Shown here: piece after piece, positions 56,000 to 64,000 of the stretch
Position numbering within the stretch: position 1 is the stretch's first letter
Layout of the letters: every line of letters begins with the position of its first letter
Assembly: GCF_018122735.1 (NCBI RefSeq)
Contig: NZ_JAGRRD010000001.1
Span: forward strand, 2,503,242 to 2,567,241
Direction of reading: 5' to 3'
DNA length: 64,000 nucleotides
DNA from: Azoarcus sp. L1K30
Lineage (GTDB): Bacteria > Pseudomonadota > Gammaproteobacteria > Burkholderiales > Rhodocyclaceae
Made by a program: the position numbers and the translations under genes
Notes under the pieces: model-generated
Told to the model about the DNA's origin: nothing
What the model saw: the letters and a program-made list of their open reading frames with translations, nothing else
Database searches by the model: none

Positions 56000-56620
56000 A
56001 TGCAATCAATTGAACCGCTCCTCTACGGCATCGGCATCGCCGGCGTGGCTGTCAACGCCGCAGCCGGCGTACTCGATGCCGGGCGCAAACCTTTCGACCT
56101 CTTCGGCATGGTGGTGGTCGCGCTGGCCGCCTCGCTGGGCGGCGGCTCGCTGCGCGACATCCTCCTCGACCGCACGGTGTTCTGGATTGCCGACCAGAGC
56201 AACCTGATTGCCGCCATGGTCGCCGGTCTCGCCACTTTTGCCGTCGTACGCGTAGTACGTTTGCCGCCGCGGCTGTTCCTGCTCCCGGATGCGCTGGGCC
56301 TCGCGCTGTTTACCGTGTCCGGCACCCAGGCCGCCATTGCCATGGGGGCACCGTGGCTGGTCGCCAGCCTGATGGGGGTGATCACCGGCGTGTTCGGCGG
56401 CATCGTACGCGACGTGCTGTGTAACGAAGTGCCGCTGGTATTTACTGCCGAACTCTATGCCACCGCGTCGTGGGCGGGCGCACTGCTGCTGCTGGCATTG
56501 CTCGAGGCGGGCGTGAGTCCCGGTTGGGCCGCACTGGCGGGGGCGACACTGGTGCTCGTCATCCGCTTGTGCGCCCTCCGGTTCAAGTGGCGGCTACCGG
56601 TTTTCGTCGCCAAGAGTTGA
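56000..56620 (+). CDS. TRIC/YadS-type cation channel family protein (UPF0126)
   Basis: A membrane protein of about 206 residues with seven predicted helices and two repeats of the GGSLRDILLDR / GGIVRDVLCNE type. These are the family hallmarks (GGxxRD) of bacterial trimeric intracellular cation channels. The role in bacteria is not settled; monovalent cation passage is known for some. ATG 56000 is used; 55982 (MISSTPMQS) is an alternative start. The palindrome at 55950-55975 lies just upstream. Confidence 0.85.
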   Translation: MQSIEPLLYGIGIAGVAVNAAAGVLDAGRKPFDLFGMVVVALAASLGGGSLRDILLDRTVFWIADQSNLIAAMVAGLATFAVVRVVRLPPRLFLLPDALGLALFTVSGTQAAIAMGAPWLVASLMGVITGVFGGIVRDVLCNEVPLVFTAELYATASWAGALLLLALLEAGVSPGWAALAGATLVLVIRLCALRFKWRLPVFVAKS

Positions 56621-56723
56621 GACGCTGCGCGGGGGTGATTCCGCAGTAGCATTCGCGAGAATATCCCGTTAAGGTAGCGATTCCACCCAACCCAGTGCGC
56701 CTCAACCCGAAAGGAGTCAGCCC

Positions 56724-57152
56724 ATGAGCCTGATGAAGGAATTCAAGGAATTCGCCATGCGCGGCAACGTCATCGACCTCGCCGTCGGCGTGATCATTGG
56801 CGGCGCATTCGGCAAGATTGTCGACTCCCTGGTCAAGGACATCGTGATGCCGGTTGTCGGCCGGCTGATCGGCGGCGTGGATTTCGGCCAGTTGTACATC
56901 AACCTCGGCAGCGAGTCCTTCGACACCTTGGCCGCGGCAGAAAAAGCCGGGGCGCCGCTGATCAAATATGGCAACTTCATCAATACCTCGATCAACTTCC
57001 TGATCATCGCATTTGCCATCTTCATCGCAATCAAGGCCATCAACAAGCTCAAGCGCGCAGAACCGCCTGCCCCCCCGCCCGCGCCGGCGCCGGAGCCGGA
57101 AGACATCAAGCTGCTGCGCGAAATCCGCGACGCGCTCAAGCAGCGTAGCTGA
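56724..57152 (+). CDS. mscL: Large-conductance mechanosensitive channel MscL
   Basis: A 142-residue channel that opens under membrane tension to save cells from hypo-osmotic shock. It shows [41 protein letters not shown] (N-terminal helix and TM1), a second TM ([19 protein letters not shown]), and a Pro-rich linker before a C-terminal coiled bundle ([17 protein letters not shown]). AAAGGAG precedes the ATG. Confidence 0.96.
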   Translation: MSLMKEFKEFAMRGNVIDLAVGVIIGGAFGKIVDSLVKDIVMPVVGRLIGGVDFGQLYINLGSESFDTLAAAEKAGAPLIKYGNFINTSINFLIIAFAIFIAIKAINKLKRAEPPAPPPAPAPEPEDIKLLREIRDALKQRS

Positions 57153-57161
57153 ACACGCAAC

Positions 57162-57209
57162 AACAAGGCCTTCCCGCGACACGCAAGCGTGTCGCGGGAA
57201 GGCCTTGTT
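57162..57209. terminator. Bidirectional terminator after mscL
   Basis: Two 23-nt arms (57162-57184 and 57187-57209) are exact reverse complements with only AA between them. The hairpin ends in GTTTT on the plus strand and has a matching A/T edge on the other. It separates mscL from the convergent hydrolase gene. Confidence 0.9.
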
Positions 57210-57223
57210 TTCGAGGTTGCCGA

Positions 57224-57865
57224 TCAGCCGTAGGCACCGACGAAAGGATTGTTCTCGCGCTCCTCACCGAAGGTCGAGGTCGGCCCGTGTCCGGGCACGA
57301 AGGTGATGTCGTCCCCCAGCGGAAAAAGCTTGTTGCGGATGGAATTGATCAGCGTCTGATGGTCGCCACGCGGAAAGTCGGTACGCCCGATGGAGCCGGC
57401 AAAGAGCACATCACCGACCAGCGCCAGCTTCGATTCGGGATGCACGAATACCACATGACCGGGTGTATGCCCCGGCGTGTGGATCACCTTCAGCGTCTGC
57501 TCCCCCACCGTCACCGTATCACCGTCATGTAGCCAGCGATCCGGGGTGAAGGTTTCGACGTCGGGAAAACCGAACATCCTGCTCTGCTGCGCCATGCCAT
57601 CGAGCCAGAAGCGGTCTTCTTCCTGCGGCCCTTCGACCGGCACACCGAGTTCGCGCGCCAGTTTCGCAGTGCCGCCGGCATGATCGATGTGACCATGGGT
57701 GACGAGAATCTTCTCGACACTGACGCCAAGCACCTTGGCCGCGGCATGGATGCGGTCGAGATCGCCACCGGGGTCGACTACTGCGGCCTTGCGCGTCTTG
57801 TCGCACCAGATAATGCTGCAGTTCTGCTCGAAAGGCGTAACGGGAACAATGCGGACGTCGATCAT
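57224..57865 (-). CDS. Glyoxalase II-like MBL-fold hydrolase (YcbL type)
   Basis: A 213-residue zinc hydrolase with THGHIDHAGG, HTPGHTPGH, GDVLFAGSIGRTDFPRGD and VPGHGPTSTFGEER. It lacks the extra C-terminal domain of classical glyoxalase II and matches the short YcbL/GloC type that hydrolyses S-lactoylglutathione or related thioesters in the cytoplasm. Confidence 0.87.
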   Translation of the reverse strand: MIDVRIVPVTPFEQNCSIIWCDKTRKAAVVDPGGDLDRIHAAAKVLGVSVEKILVTHGHIDHAGGTAKLARELGVPVEGPQEEDRFWLDGMAQQSRMFGFPDVETFTPDRWLHDGDTVTVGEQTLKVIHTPGHTPGHVVFVHPESKLALVGDVLFAGSIGRTDFPRGDHQTLINSIRNKLFPLGDDITFVPGHGPTSTFGEERENNPFVGAYG

Positions 57866-57960
57866 ATTGGCTGGATAAAGGAAAAAGCCGGACCGCCATG
57901 ATACCCCGTCCGGCGCAGCGGACGGCCATGCCCGGCCTGTCCCGTGCGCAGGTTGCCGCC

Positions 57961-58785
57961 TTACTGACCCGCGTTGGGGAAGAACAGCTGCTCACCCCCG
58001 ATCTTGTAGCTGGCAATTTCGGCCTGCCCTGCCGGTGACACCACCCAGTCGACGAACTTCTGCGCCTCGGCGGCCTTCACGTGCGGATGCTTGGCCGGGT
58101 TGACGACCATCACGCCATACTGGTTGAACAGCCGCGAATCGCCCTCGACCAGCACCTTGAGGTCGGCCCGGTTCTTGAAGTTGAGCCAGGTACCGCGATC
58201 AGCCAGCACGTAGGCGCCGGACGAAGCCGCCATGTTGAGCGCCGGCCCCATGCCACAACCGCATTCCTTGTAACCGCTCCCCTTGCTGGCCTCGCTGCCT
58301 GCGAGCTTCCAGTAGCGCAGTTCGGCCGCATTGGTACCGCTCTTGTCGCCGCGGGAGACGAAGCTGCCGTTTGCGGCAGCCAGTTTCTTCAGCGCCTCGA
58401 CGATATCCTTGCCGCGCACGCCGGCGGGGTCGGCCTCGGGCCCGATGAGCACGAAGTCGTTGTACATCACCGGAAAGCGCTTCACCCCGTAGCCTTCGGC
58501 GACGAACTTCTCTTCAGCGGCGGCGTCATGCACGAACAGCACATCGGCATCGCCGCGACGGCCTGTCTCCAGCGCCTGCCCGGTACCTTGCGCCACAACC
58601 TTGACGTCCACGCCGGTGGCCTTGGTGAAAGCCGGCAGCAAGTGGGAAAAAAGACCGGACTGTTCGGTCGAGGTGGTGGAGGCCATGACGATGGACTCCG
58701 CCGAAGCAGTCGAAAATATCGACAGCAGTGCCACCAGTACACATGCCTTTCGGGTGCCACCAAAGCTCGGGCCTGACAATTTCAT
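57961..58785 (-). CDS. tupA: Tungstate-type ABC binding protein TupA
   Basis: A 274-residue periplasmic binding protein with signal peptide (about 1-29, ending ASA-ES). The ligand-site motif ASTTSTEQSGL starts the mature protein; also FVSRGDKSGTN and AYVLADRGTWLNF are typical of TupA. Where many TupA proteins read like TGQGMG, this one reads ECGCGMGPAL. TupB and TupC are not adjacent. It is divergent from a ModE-like regulator, which supports an oxyanion role. Confidence 0.85.
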   Translation of the reverse strand: MKLSGPSFGGTRKACVLVALLSIFSTASAESIVMASTTSTEQSGLFSHLLPAFTKATGVDVKVVAQGTGQALETGRRGDADVLFVHDAAAEEKFVAEGYGVKRFPVMYNDFVLIGPEADPAGVRGKDIVEALKKLAAANGSFVSRGDKSGTNAAELRYWKLAGSEASKGSGYKECGCGMGPALNMAASSGAYVLADRGTWLNFKNRADLKVLVEGDSRLFNQYGVMVVNPAKHPHVKAAEAQKFVDWVVSPAGQAEIASYKIGGEQLFFPNAGQ

Positions 58786-58856
58786 GAGACTCCTCCATGC
58801 GGATAAGCGGTCGCAGCAAACGACGACCGTGCGTGATTTGGAGTAACGTAAGCGCC

Positions 58857-58877
58857 CATATCACTAACATCAATATG
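58857..58877. promoter_or_regulatory. Inverted repeat between tupA and its divergent regulator
   Basis: CATAT and ATATG flank 11 bp just before the regulator GTG at 58885, within an AT-rich patch. The arrangement resembles a spaced dyad operator of ModE type in position only; the sequence does not match the E. coli ModE consensus well. Confidence 0.4.
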
Positions 58878-58884
58878 AAGCGTC

Positions 58885-60003
58885 GTGCATAGGATCAACT
58901 TCCACTACACCATCGGTACCGACTCCAGCCCGGCACGGGTGCGCAATCCACTGATCGACCTGTTGCAGGCTGTCGCCGAAAGCGGCTCGATTTCGGCTGC
59001 GGCAAAGCAGCTCGGACTATCCTATCGTCATGTATGGGGCGAACTCAGGCGCTGGGAGGAAAACCTCGGGCAGAGCATGATCGTATGGGACAAAGGGCAG
59101 GCGGCCCGCCTGACCGAGTTCGGCACCAAGCTGATGTGGGCCGAGCGCCAGGCGCAGGCGAGGCTGTTGCCGCAGATCGAGGCCTTGCGGGCCGACCTCG
59201 AACGCGCCTATGCCGTCGCCTTCGACGACACTGCCCATGTCCTGACCATGTACGCCAGCCATGACGAAGCGCTTGCCGCACTGCAGGAACAGGCTCGCCA
59301 ACCCACGCATCGGCTGCATCTCGACATCCGCTACACCGGCAGTGTGGATGCGATCCGCGCGCTCAACGAGGGGCGTTGCATGATGGCGGGCTTTCACACC
59401 CTGGTCGGCGTCGGCGCCGGCAGCCTGGCTCAGCGCACCTACAAACCGCTGCTGCGCCCCGGCCTGCATAAGCTGATCGGCTTTGCCCTGCGCACGCAAG
59501 GCCTGATCGTCGCACGCGGCAACCCGCTGGCACTGCATTCGCTGGCCGACCTGCGCCTACGCAAGGCACGCTTTGCCAATCGCACGCTCGGTACCGGCAC
59601 CCGGGTGTTGTTCGACGAACTGCTGGCGCAGGCAGGCATTCCCGCAGACGCCATCAACGGCTATGCGCAGTCCGAACCTTCTCACGCGGCAGTGGCCCAG
59701 GCGGTCGCCTCCGGGCATGCCGACGCAGGGCTAGGCATCAAGGCGACCGCAAGGGCACGCGGGCTGGACTTCATTCCGCTGGCCGAAGAGCACTATCACC
59801 TGGCGTGCCTGAAATCCGAACTCGATCGCCCTGCGGTCACCACCTTGCTGTCGCTGCTGCGGGCCGAGGCATGGAAATCCCGCCTGGCGGGGCTCGCCGG
59901 CTATCAGCCTTCACATAGCGGCGAGATCCTGTCGATGCGCGCGGTATTACCCTGGTGGACCTATCGCAGCCCGCGCCACCCCGCCCCGGACGCCGCACCC
60001 TGA
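58885..60003 (+). CDS. ModE-type HTH/periplasmic-binding-like regulator
   Basis: A 372-residue hybrid regulator. Residues about 20-85 form a ModE/LysR-like winged helix (LLQAVAESGSISAAAKQLGLSYRHVWGELRRWEE). Residues 110-340 form a substrate-binding-protein-like domain with HLDIRYTGSVDAIRALNEGRCMMAGFH and TLGTGTRVLFDELLAQAG. Such proteins sense molybdate, tungstate or a related ligand directly. The start is GTG. It is divergent from tupA and probably controls it. Confidence 0.82.
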   Translation: MHRINFHYTIGTDSSPARVRNPLIDLLQAVAESGSISAAAKQLGLSYRHVWGELRRWEENLGQSMIVWDKGQAARLTEFGTKLMWAERQAQARLLPQIEALRADLERAYAVAFDDTAHVLTMYASHDEALAALQEQARQPTHRLHLDIRYTGSVDAIRALNEGRCMMAGFHTLVGVGAGSLAQRTYKPLLRPGLHKLIGFALRTQGLIVARGNPLALHSLADLRLRKARFANRTLGTGTRVLFDELLAQAGIPADAINGYAQSEPSHAAVAQAVASGHADAGLGIKATARARGLDFIPLAEEHYHLACLKSELDRPAVTTLLSLLRAEAWKSRLAGLAGYQPSHSGEILSMRAVLPWWTYRSPRHPAPDAAP

Positions 60004-60039
60004 CCCCGCCTTTCAACGAGATGGGTCGGTATGCCCGGA

Positions 60040-60846
60040 TCAGGCGAACAGCGAGTACAGCATCTTGGCGCTCAACAGCATCAGGACCCCGGCAAAAACC
60101 TTCTTCAGCGTCGCCACCGGCAGACGGTGGGCCAGGCCTGCTCCGAGCGGCGCGACGAAGACACTGACGACGCTGACCAGCAGCAAGGCGGGCAGGTAGA
60201 TGAAGCCGAGGGACAGCGGCGGTGTTCCGGCAGCGCCCCAGCCATTGATCAGGTAACCCACTGTACCGGCCACCGCAATCGGCAGGCCGATCGCGGCAGA
60301 GGTGCCGATGGCGTGCTGGACCTTGACATTGCACCAGGTCATGAAGGGCACCGACAGCGAGCCGCCGCCGATCGCCACCAGCGCCGACACCGCACCGATG
60401 CCCACGCCCACCAGCGTCGTCACGGCGCCACCCGGCAGTTCGCGCGACGGTTTGGGCTTGGCGTTGATCAGCATCTGCACCGAAACGTAGCTCATGAAAC
60501 AGACGAAGAAGATCGCCAGCGGTACGGTATCGACCCGCGATGCGACAAAGGTACCACCGAAGGTTCCGAGCAGGATGCCCGGCGTGATCAGGCGCACGAT
60601 ACGCCAGCGCACCGCACCGCGCGCATGATGCGCACGCAGGCTGGATACCGAGGTCAGGACGATGGCGGCCATCGATGTTCCCAACGCCAGATGCATCACC
60701 TGCTCATGCGCAAAACCCTGCGCCACGAAGAATGTCGCCAGCATCGGCACCATGATGCCACCACCACCGACGCCAAGCAGACCGGCAAAAAAACCGACCA
60801 CTGCGCCCAGCAAGAGATACGCGAACCACCACAGGTCGAATTCCAT
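60040..60846 (-). CDS. TauE/SafE family membrane exporter
   Basis: A 268-residue membrane protein with about eight TM segments. The family repeats are GFFAGLLGVGGGGIMVPML and GIGAVSALVAIGGGSLSVPFM. TauE/SafE proteins export or import sulfonates, sulfite or related organic anions. No sulfonate genes are next to it, so the substrate is open. Confidence 0.88.
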   Translation of the reverse strand: MEFDLWWFAYLLLGAVVGFFAGLLGVGGGGIMVPMLATFFVAQGFAHEQVMHLALGTSMAAIVLTSVSSLRAHHARGAVRWRIVRLITPGILLGTFGGTFVASRVDTVPLAIFFVCFMSYVSVQMLINAKPKPSRELPGGAVTTLVGVGIGAVSALVAIGGGSLSVPFMTWCNVKVQHAIGTSAAIGLPIAVAGTVGYLINGWGAAGTPPLSLGFIYLPALLLVSVVSVFVAPLGAGLAHRLPVATLKKVFAGVLMLLSAKMLYSLFA

Positions 60847-61016
60847 TCCGGCTACTGTCCCAAGGCGCGGCGATGACGGTCATCGCCGCAAAGGCGGAAT
60901 GGTGGCCAGTTCGTCCGCATGACGCAAGACCCGACGCGATCGGCGCAGGGTGGCCAAACCCATAGTGCCGCGCCGCCACTGTGCCGACCGCCCCATCTTC
61001 GCGCTAAAGTTCCGCC

Positions 61017-62264
61017 ATGGAACAGCACGCTCACCCACTCATGCCAAGCGGTCCGCGCTGGAGAGATTATTTCGTCGCGACGCTGGCCGTTGGCGCCGTC
61101 GCCGCCGTCGGCGCCCCTTTACTGGGCACCTTCGATCTCGCCAACGTCGCCATGCTGTTTCCGCTGGTGGTCCTGGTCGCGGCGGTCCGTCTGGGGCGGG
61201 GCCCAGCCGTGCTGGCGGCCTTTCTGTCGGTTGCGCTGTTTGATTTCTTCTTCGTCCACCCCCACTTCACTTTCGCCGTCAGCGATTTCCAGTACTTGCT
61301 GACATTCGCGGTGCTGCTGGCAGTAGCGCTGATCACTGCAGCGCTGGCCGCCCGTCTCGGCGAACAGCGCGACGCGGCCGAGACGCGTGGCCGGGAAGCC
61401 CGCCTGCTTTGCGGAACCGCCCAGGCCCTGTCGGCGGCGGTCAGCGCCGAAGAAATTGGCGCATTGCGAGCGCAGAGCGTATTCACGCTGGACGGGAATG
61501 CCCCCGAATCGCTGCGCGAGACCTACGCCAGTCTGTTTTCCACAGCGCTCGAGCGCGTGCACTATCAGGCCGAGGCTGAGCGCCGCCGCGTCGAAGCCGA
61601 AGCGGAGCGCATGCGCAGTGCGCTGCTGGCAACACTGTCGCACGATCTGCGCACGCCGCTGACGGCGCTTGCGGGGCTGGCCGAATCCCTGCCCCTTGCC
61701 GGCCCTCCCCTGCCCGCTTCGCAGGCGGAGCTGGCCGACGCCATTCGCACCGAAGCGTTGCGCATCCACGCCCTCGCACGTGACCTGCTCGATCTCGCCC
61801 GCCTGCAATCGGGCACAGTGACGCTGCGCCGCGAATGGTTGCCGATCGAAGAAGTCGTCGGCGCCGCCCTGCGCGCGCAAGGCGCCGCGATCGGCGCGCA
61901 TGAGCTCACCCTCGCACTGCCGGACAGTCTTCCGCTGGTCGAACTGGACCCGGTGCTGATGGAACGGGTGTTGTGCAATCTGATTGAAAATGCGGCGCAT
62001 CACACCCCCTGTGGCGGCCAGATCACCGTTGGCGCGGTCGCCACGGGAAATACGCTCACGCTTGCGGTCAGCGACAATGGCCCCGGGCTGCCCGCGGCAG
62101 GCAGCCCGCCCGCCGGTACCGGACTGGGGCTCGTCATCGTACGCGCGATCATCGAAGCGCATGGCGGCACGATGAACATCGACAGCCCGCCTGGTGGTGG
62201 CGTCCGGGTCAATCTGCACCTCCCGCTGTCGACGCCGCCCCTGTCACCGGAACTCGAAGAATGA
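61017..62264 (+). CDS. Shortened KdpD-like sensor kinase
   Basis: A 415-residue histidine kinase. Four TM helices (about 18-112) form a DUF4118/KdpD-type membrane part containing the typical FDFFFVHPHFTFAVSDFQYLLTF. The phospho-acceptor His209 is in LATLSHDLRTPLTALAG; ATP-site boxes are NLIENAAHHTP, DNGPGLP and GTGLGLVI. It lacks the large N-terminal KdpD and USP domains, and the GAF part is reduced to about 55 residues. It overlaps the response regulator by 4 bp. Confidence 0.88.
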   Translation: MEQHAHPLMPSGPRWRDYFVATLAVGAVAAVGAPLLGTFDLANVAMLFPLVVLVAAVRLGRGPAVLAAFLSVALFDFFFVHPHFTFAVSDFQYLLTFAVLLAVALITAALAARLGEQRDAAETRGREARLLCGTAQALSAAVSAEEIGALRAQSVFTLDGNAPESLRETYASLFSTALERVHYQAEAERRRVEAEAERMRSALLATLSHDLRTPLTALAGLAESLPLAGPPLPASQAELADAIRTEALRIHALARDLLDLARLQSGTVTLRREWLPIEEVVGAALRAQGAAIGAHELTLALPDSLPLVELDPVLMERVLCNLIENAAHHTPCGGQITVGAVATGNTLTLAVSDNGPGLPAAGSPPAGTGLGLVIVRAIIEAHGGTMNIDSPPGGGVRVNLHLPLSTPPLSPELEE

Positions 62265-62959
62265 AAGAAACCCGATCCCACCCGCCAGCCATACTCGTCG
62301 TGGACGACGAGGCAGGCATTCGCCGCTTCGTGCGCACCGCGCTGGAGGCGGCCACCTGCGTGGTCAGCGATGCGGACTGTGCCGCGCGGGCGCGGATCGA
62401 ACTGGGTGCACGCGTGCCCGATTTGCTCATCCTCGATCTCGGCCTACCGGACGAGGACGGACTCGCTGTGCTGGCATCGCTGCGCGCCTGGTCGGAGATG
62501 CCGGTGCTTGTACTGTCGGCCCGCAGTGACGAGCACGACAAGGTCGCCGCGCTCGATGCCGGCGCTGATGACTATCTCACCAAGCCCTTCGGCATCGCGG
62601 AGCTCCAGGCCCGGGTCAGGGCGCTGCTGAGGCGCTCGCTCCGACCTGCAGAGAGGCAGGACAGCGTGCGCTTCGGCGACATCGAGGTCGATCTGGTGCA
62701 ACGCAGGGTGACGCGCCATGGCGAACCGGTGCATCTGACACCGATCGAATTCAAGTTGCTGTGCCATCTCATCGCACACACCGGACGCGTACTGACCCAT
62801 CGCCAGCTGCTCACTGCGGTGTGGGGGCCGAACCACGTCGAACGCAATCACTACCTGCGGGTATATATGGGCGGGCTGCGGCGCAAACTCGAACGGACCC
62901 CAGCCTTTCCGGCCCATATACTGACGGAGTCGGGCGTCGGCTATCGCCTGGTGCCCTGA
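62261..62959 (+). CDS. kdpE: KdpE-like response regulator
   Basis: A 232-residue OmpR-family regulator with receiver domain (Asp59 in LLILDLGLPDEDG, Lys in TKPFG) and a winged-helix output domain (LTPIEFKLLCHLIAHTGRVLTHRQLLTAVWG). The sequence resembles KdpE. It overlaps the kinase stop (ATGA), so the pair is translated together. No kdpFABC operon is in view; trkH lies convergently downstream. Confidence 0.88.
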   Translation: MKETRSHPPAILVVDDEAGIRRFVRTALEAATCVVSDADCAARARIELGARVPDLLILDLGLPDEDGLAVLASLRAWSEMPVLVLSARSDEHDKVAALDAGADDYLTKPFGIAELQARVRALLRRSLRPAERQDSVRFGDIEVDLVQRRVTRHGEPVHLTPIEFKLLCHLIAHTGRVLTHRQLLTAVWGPNHVERNHYLRVYMGGLRRKLERTPAFPAHILTESGVGYRLVP

Positions 62960-62991
62960 CGGTCTGTTGCCATGCAGCCGGACGAGGCCGT

Positions 62992-64000
62992 TCAGCGCCG
63001 CCAGAAGGTTGGGGTGAGCACGACCAGCAGCGTGAAGATCTCCAGCCGTCCGAGAATCATCGAAAAACTCAACACCCAGGTCTGAAAGTCGGTCAGTGCC
63101 TGATAGTTGGACGCCGGCCCGACCTCGCCCAAACCCGGCCCCGCATTGTTGAGACAAGCAACCACACCGGAGAACGCGGTAATCAGGTCGAGCCCGGTGG
63201 CTGCGAGCAGCAAGGTGAGCGTCACGATGGTGACCATGTACATGAAGCTGAATGCCAGCACCGCGTGCAGCACACTTTCGGACACGGCCTGGCGCCCCAG
63301 CCTCAGTGGCAGGACGGCACTGGGGTGCAGGGAGCGCATGATCTCGCGATAGGATTGCTTGTAGAGGATGATTGCACGCATCATCTTGATGCCACCGCCC
63401 GTCGACCCCGAACATGCAGCGAAACTGCTCAGGAAGAGCACGCAGATCTGCGCGAACATCGGCCACAGGGTGTAATCGTAGGTAGCCAGCCCGAGCGACG
63501 TCGCCAGCGAAATCGCATGAAAGGCAACGTAGCGCAGCGTGGTCGGCATGTCGTCATAGACGTGGAACTGCAGCAGATAGATCGTCAGGCCAATGATCGT
63601 GACCGCCAGCGTGCCGAAAAACCACGGCACCTCGGGATCCAGCGCGTAGGCGCGCGGGCTGCGTCGGACCAGGGCCACATAATGGGTCGCGAAGTTCACG
63701 CCCGACAGCAGCGCAAACGTCATCGTGACCAGCTCGATGGGCAGACTGTTGAATCCGCCGAGACTGGCGTCGCGATCCGAAAACCCGCCCAGCCCCATGA
63801 TGGAGAAGGCATGGATGACCGCCTCCCACGGCTTCATTCCAGCCCACCACAGCGAGAATCCGCAGGCCACGGTCAGCATCGCATAGACGGTCCACAAACC
63901 CTTTGCGGTCTCTGCAATGCGCGGCGTCAGGCCCGACTCCTTCATCGGTCCCGGCGTTTCGGCCTTGAACACCTGCCGCCCGCCAATCCCCAGCAGCGGC
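62992..64000 (-). CDS. trkH: Trk potassium uptake protein TrkH (partial)
   Basis: The C-terminal part (about 336 residues) of a K+ channel-like transporter; the N terminus lies beyond the right edge. The frame stays open past a GTG at 63972, and the residues PLLGIGGRQVFKAETPGPMKESGLTPRIAETAKGLW are internal TrkH sequence, so that GTG is not the start. It also has MGLGGFSDRD and SSFAACSGSTGGGIKMMRAII (selectivity-loop type). It is convergent with the kdpDE-like pair. Confidence 0.93.
   Translation of the reverse strand, partial: PLLGIGGRQVFKAETPGPMKESGLTPRIAETAKGLWTVYAMLTVACGFSLWWAGMKPWEAVIHAFSIMGLGGFSDRDASLGGFNSLPIELVTMTFALLSGVNFATHYVALVRRSPRAYALDPEVPWFFGTLAVTIIGLTIYLLQFHVYDDMPTTLRYVAFHAISLATSLGLATYDYTLWPMFAQICVLFLSSFAACSGSTGGGIKMMRAIILYKQSYREIMRSLHPSAVLPLRLGRQAVSESVLHAVLAFSFMYMVTIVTLTLLLAATGLDLITAFSGVVACLNNAGPGLGEVGPASNYQALTDFQTWVLSFSMILGRLEIFTLLVVLTPTFWRR

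Noticed and set aside
63972..64000. GTG at 63972 as the trkH start
   Set aside because: The frame continues upstream with PLLGIGGRQ, which is internal TrkH sequence, so the gene is truncated by the window edge.
1..64000. CRISPR arrays, insertion sequences, integrases, phage genes
   Set aside because: No repeat-spacer structure, transposase or integrase was seen on either strand.

Overview
The window is a GC-rich chromosomal segment with no insertion sequences, phage genes or CRISPR arrays. Gene content and order suggest a betaproteobacterium of the Rhodocyclales (Azoarcus/Thauera/Aromatoleum-like). The clues are a tol-pal locus followed by queE and queC, a stand-alone heptose-7-P kinase, a betaproteobacterial general porin, a second IF-1, a permease-less PTS (EIIA-HPr-EI), and several PAS/GGDEF/EAL proteins. 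The assignment is by recognition of protein families, not by any search.

Layout: 1-4.1 kb holds the end of tolA, then tolB, pal, cpoB, queE and queC (envelope integrity and queuosine precursor synthesis). 4.1-9.7 kb holds a YeeE/YedE sulfur transporter, an enoyl-CoA hydratase-family hydrolase, a DnaQ-like exonuclease, a secreted metallo-beta-lactamase-fold hydrolase, tRNA-Lys with a clear promoter and terminator, a second infA and a YaiI-family gene. 9.7-15.4 kb is a signalling block: a PotD-like periplasmic binding protein translationally coupled to a membrane diguanylate cyclase, followed by a LytS-type 5TM-PAS-GGDEF-EAL protein. 15.4-24.5 kb holds an OmpA-like protein, a BON-LysM protein, a thioesterase, a flavoprotein, an ammonium transporter with sigma-54 and NtrC-like sites, a U32 tRNA-hydroxylation protein, a DUF3592 protein, a GNAT and an ABC-F protein. 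24.5-32.4 kb holds a GAF protein coupled to PAS-GGDEF-EAL, Pit plus DUF47 phosphate uptake, and the regulatory PTS.

32.4-42 kb is the cobalamin region. tRNA-Gly precedes a minus-strand operon btuB-btuC-btuD-cobA-cobB behind a well-formed cobalamin riboswitch, with divergent cobU-cobT-cobS-cobC: uptake, early corrin steps, and lower-ligand loop assembly. 42-51.6 kb holds heptose kinase, porin, hypF, a flavin reductase, mutY, trxC, a 2-hydroxyacid dehydrogenase, a Lon-N-domain protein and ubiX. 51.7-54.7 kb encodes a branched-chain-type ABC importer with no ATPase genes. 54.9-57.9 kb holds a nitronate monooxygenase-like enzyme and a TRIC-type channel separated by a 26-bp perfect palindrome resembling a PsrA operator, then mscL and a glyoxalase II-like hydrolase. 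58-64 kb holds an orphan TupA divergent from a ModE-HTH/binding-protein regulator, a TauE/SafE exporter, a shortened KdpD with KdpE, and trkH running off the right edge.

The most interesting items are the PotD-like/cyclase pair (an NspS/MbaA-like polyamine-to-c-di-GMP design), the palindromic operator at 55950-55975, the tungstate-type binding protein with its hybrid regulator, and the KdpD/KdpE pair sitting next to trkH instead of kdpFABC.
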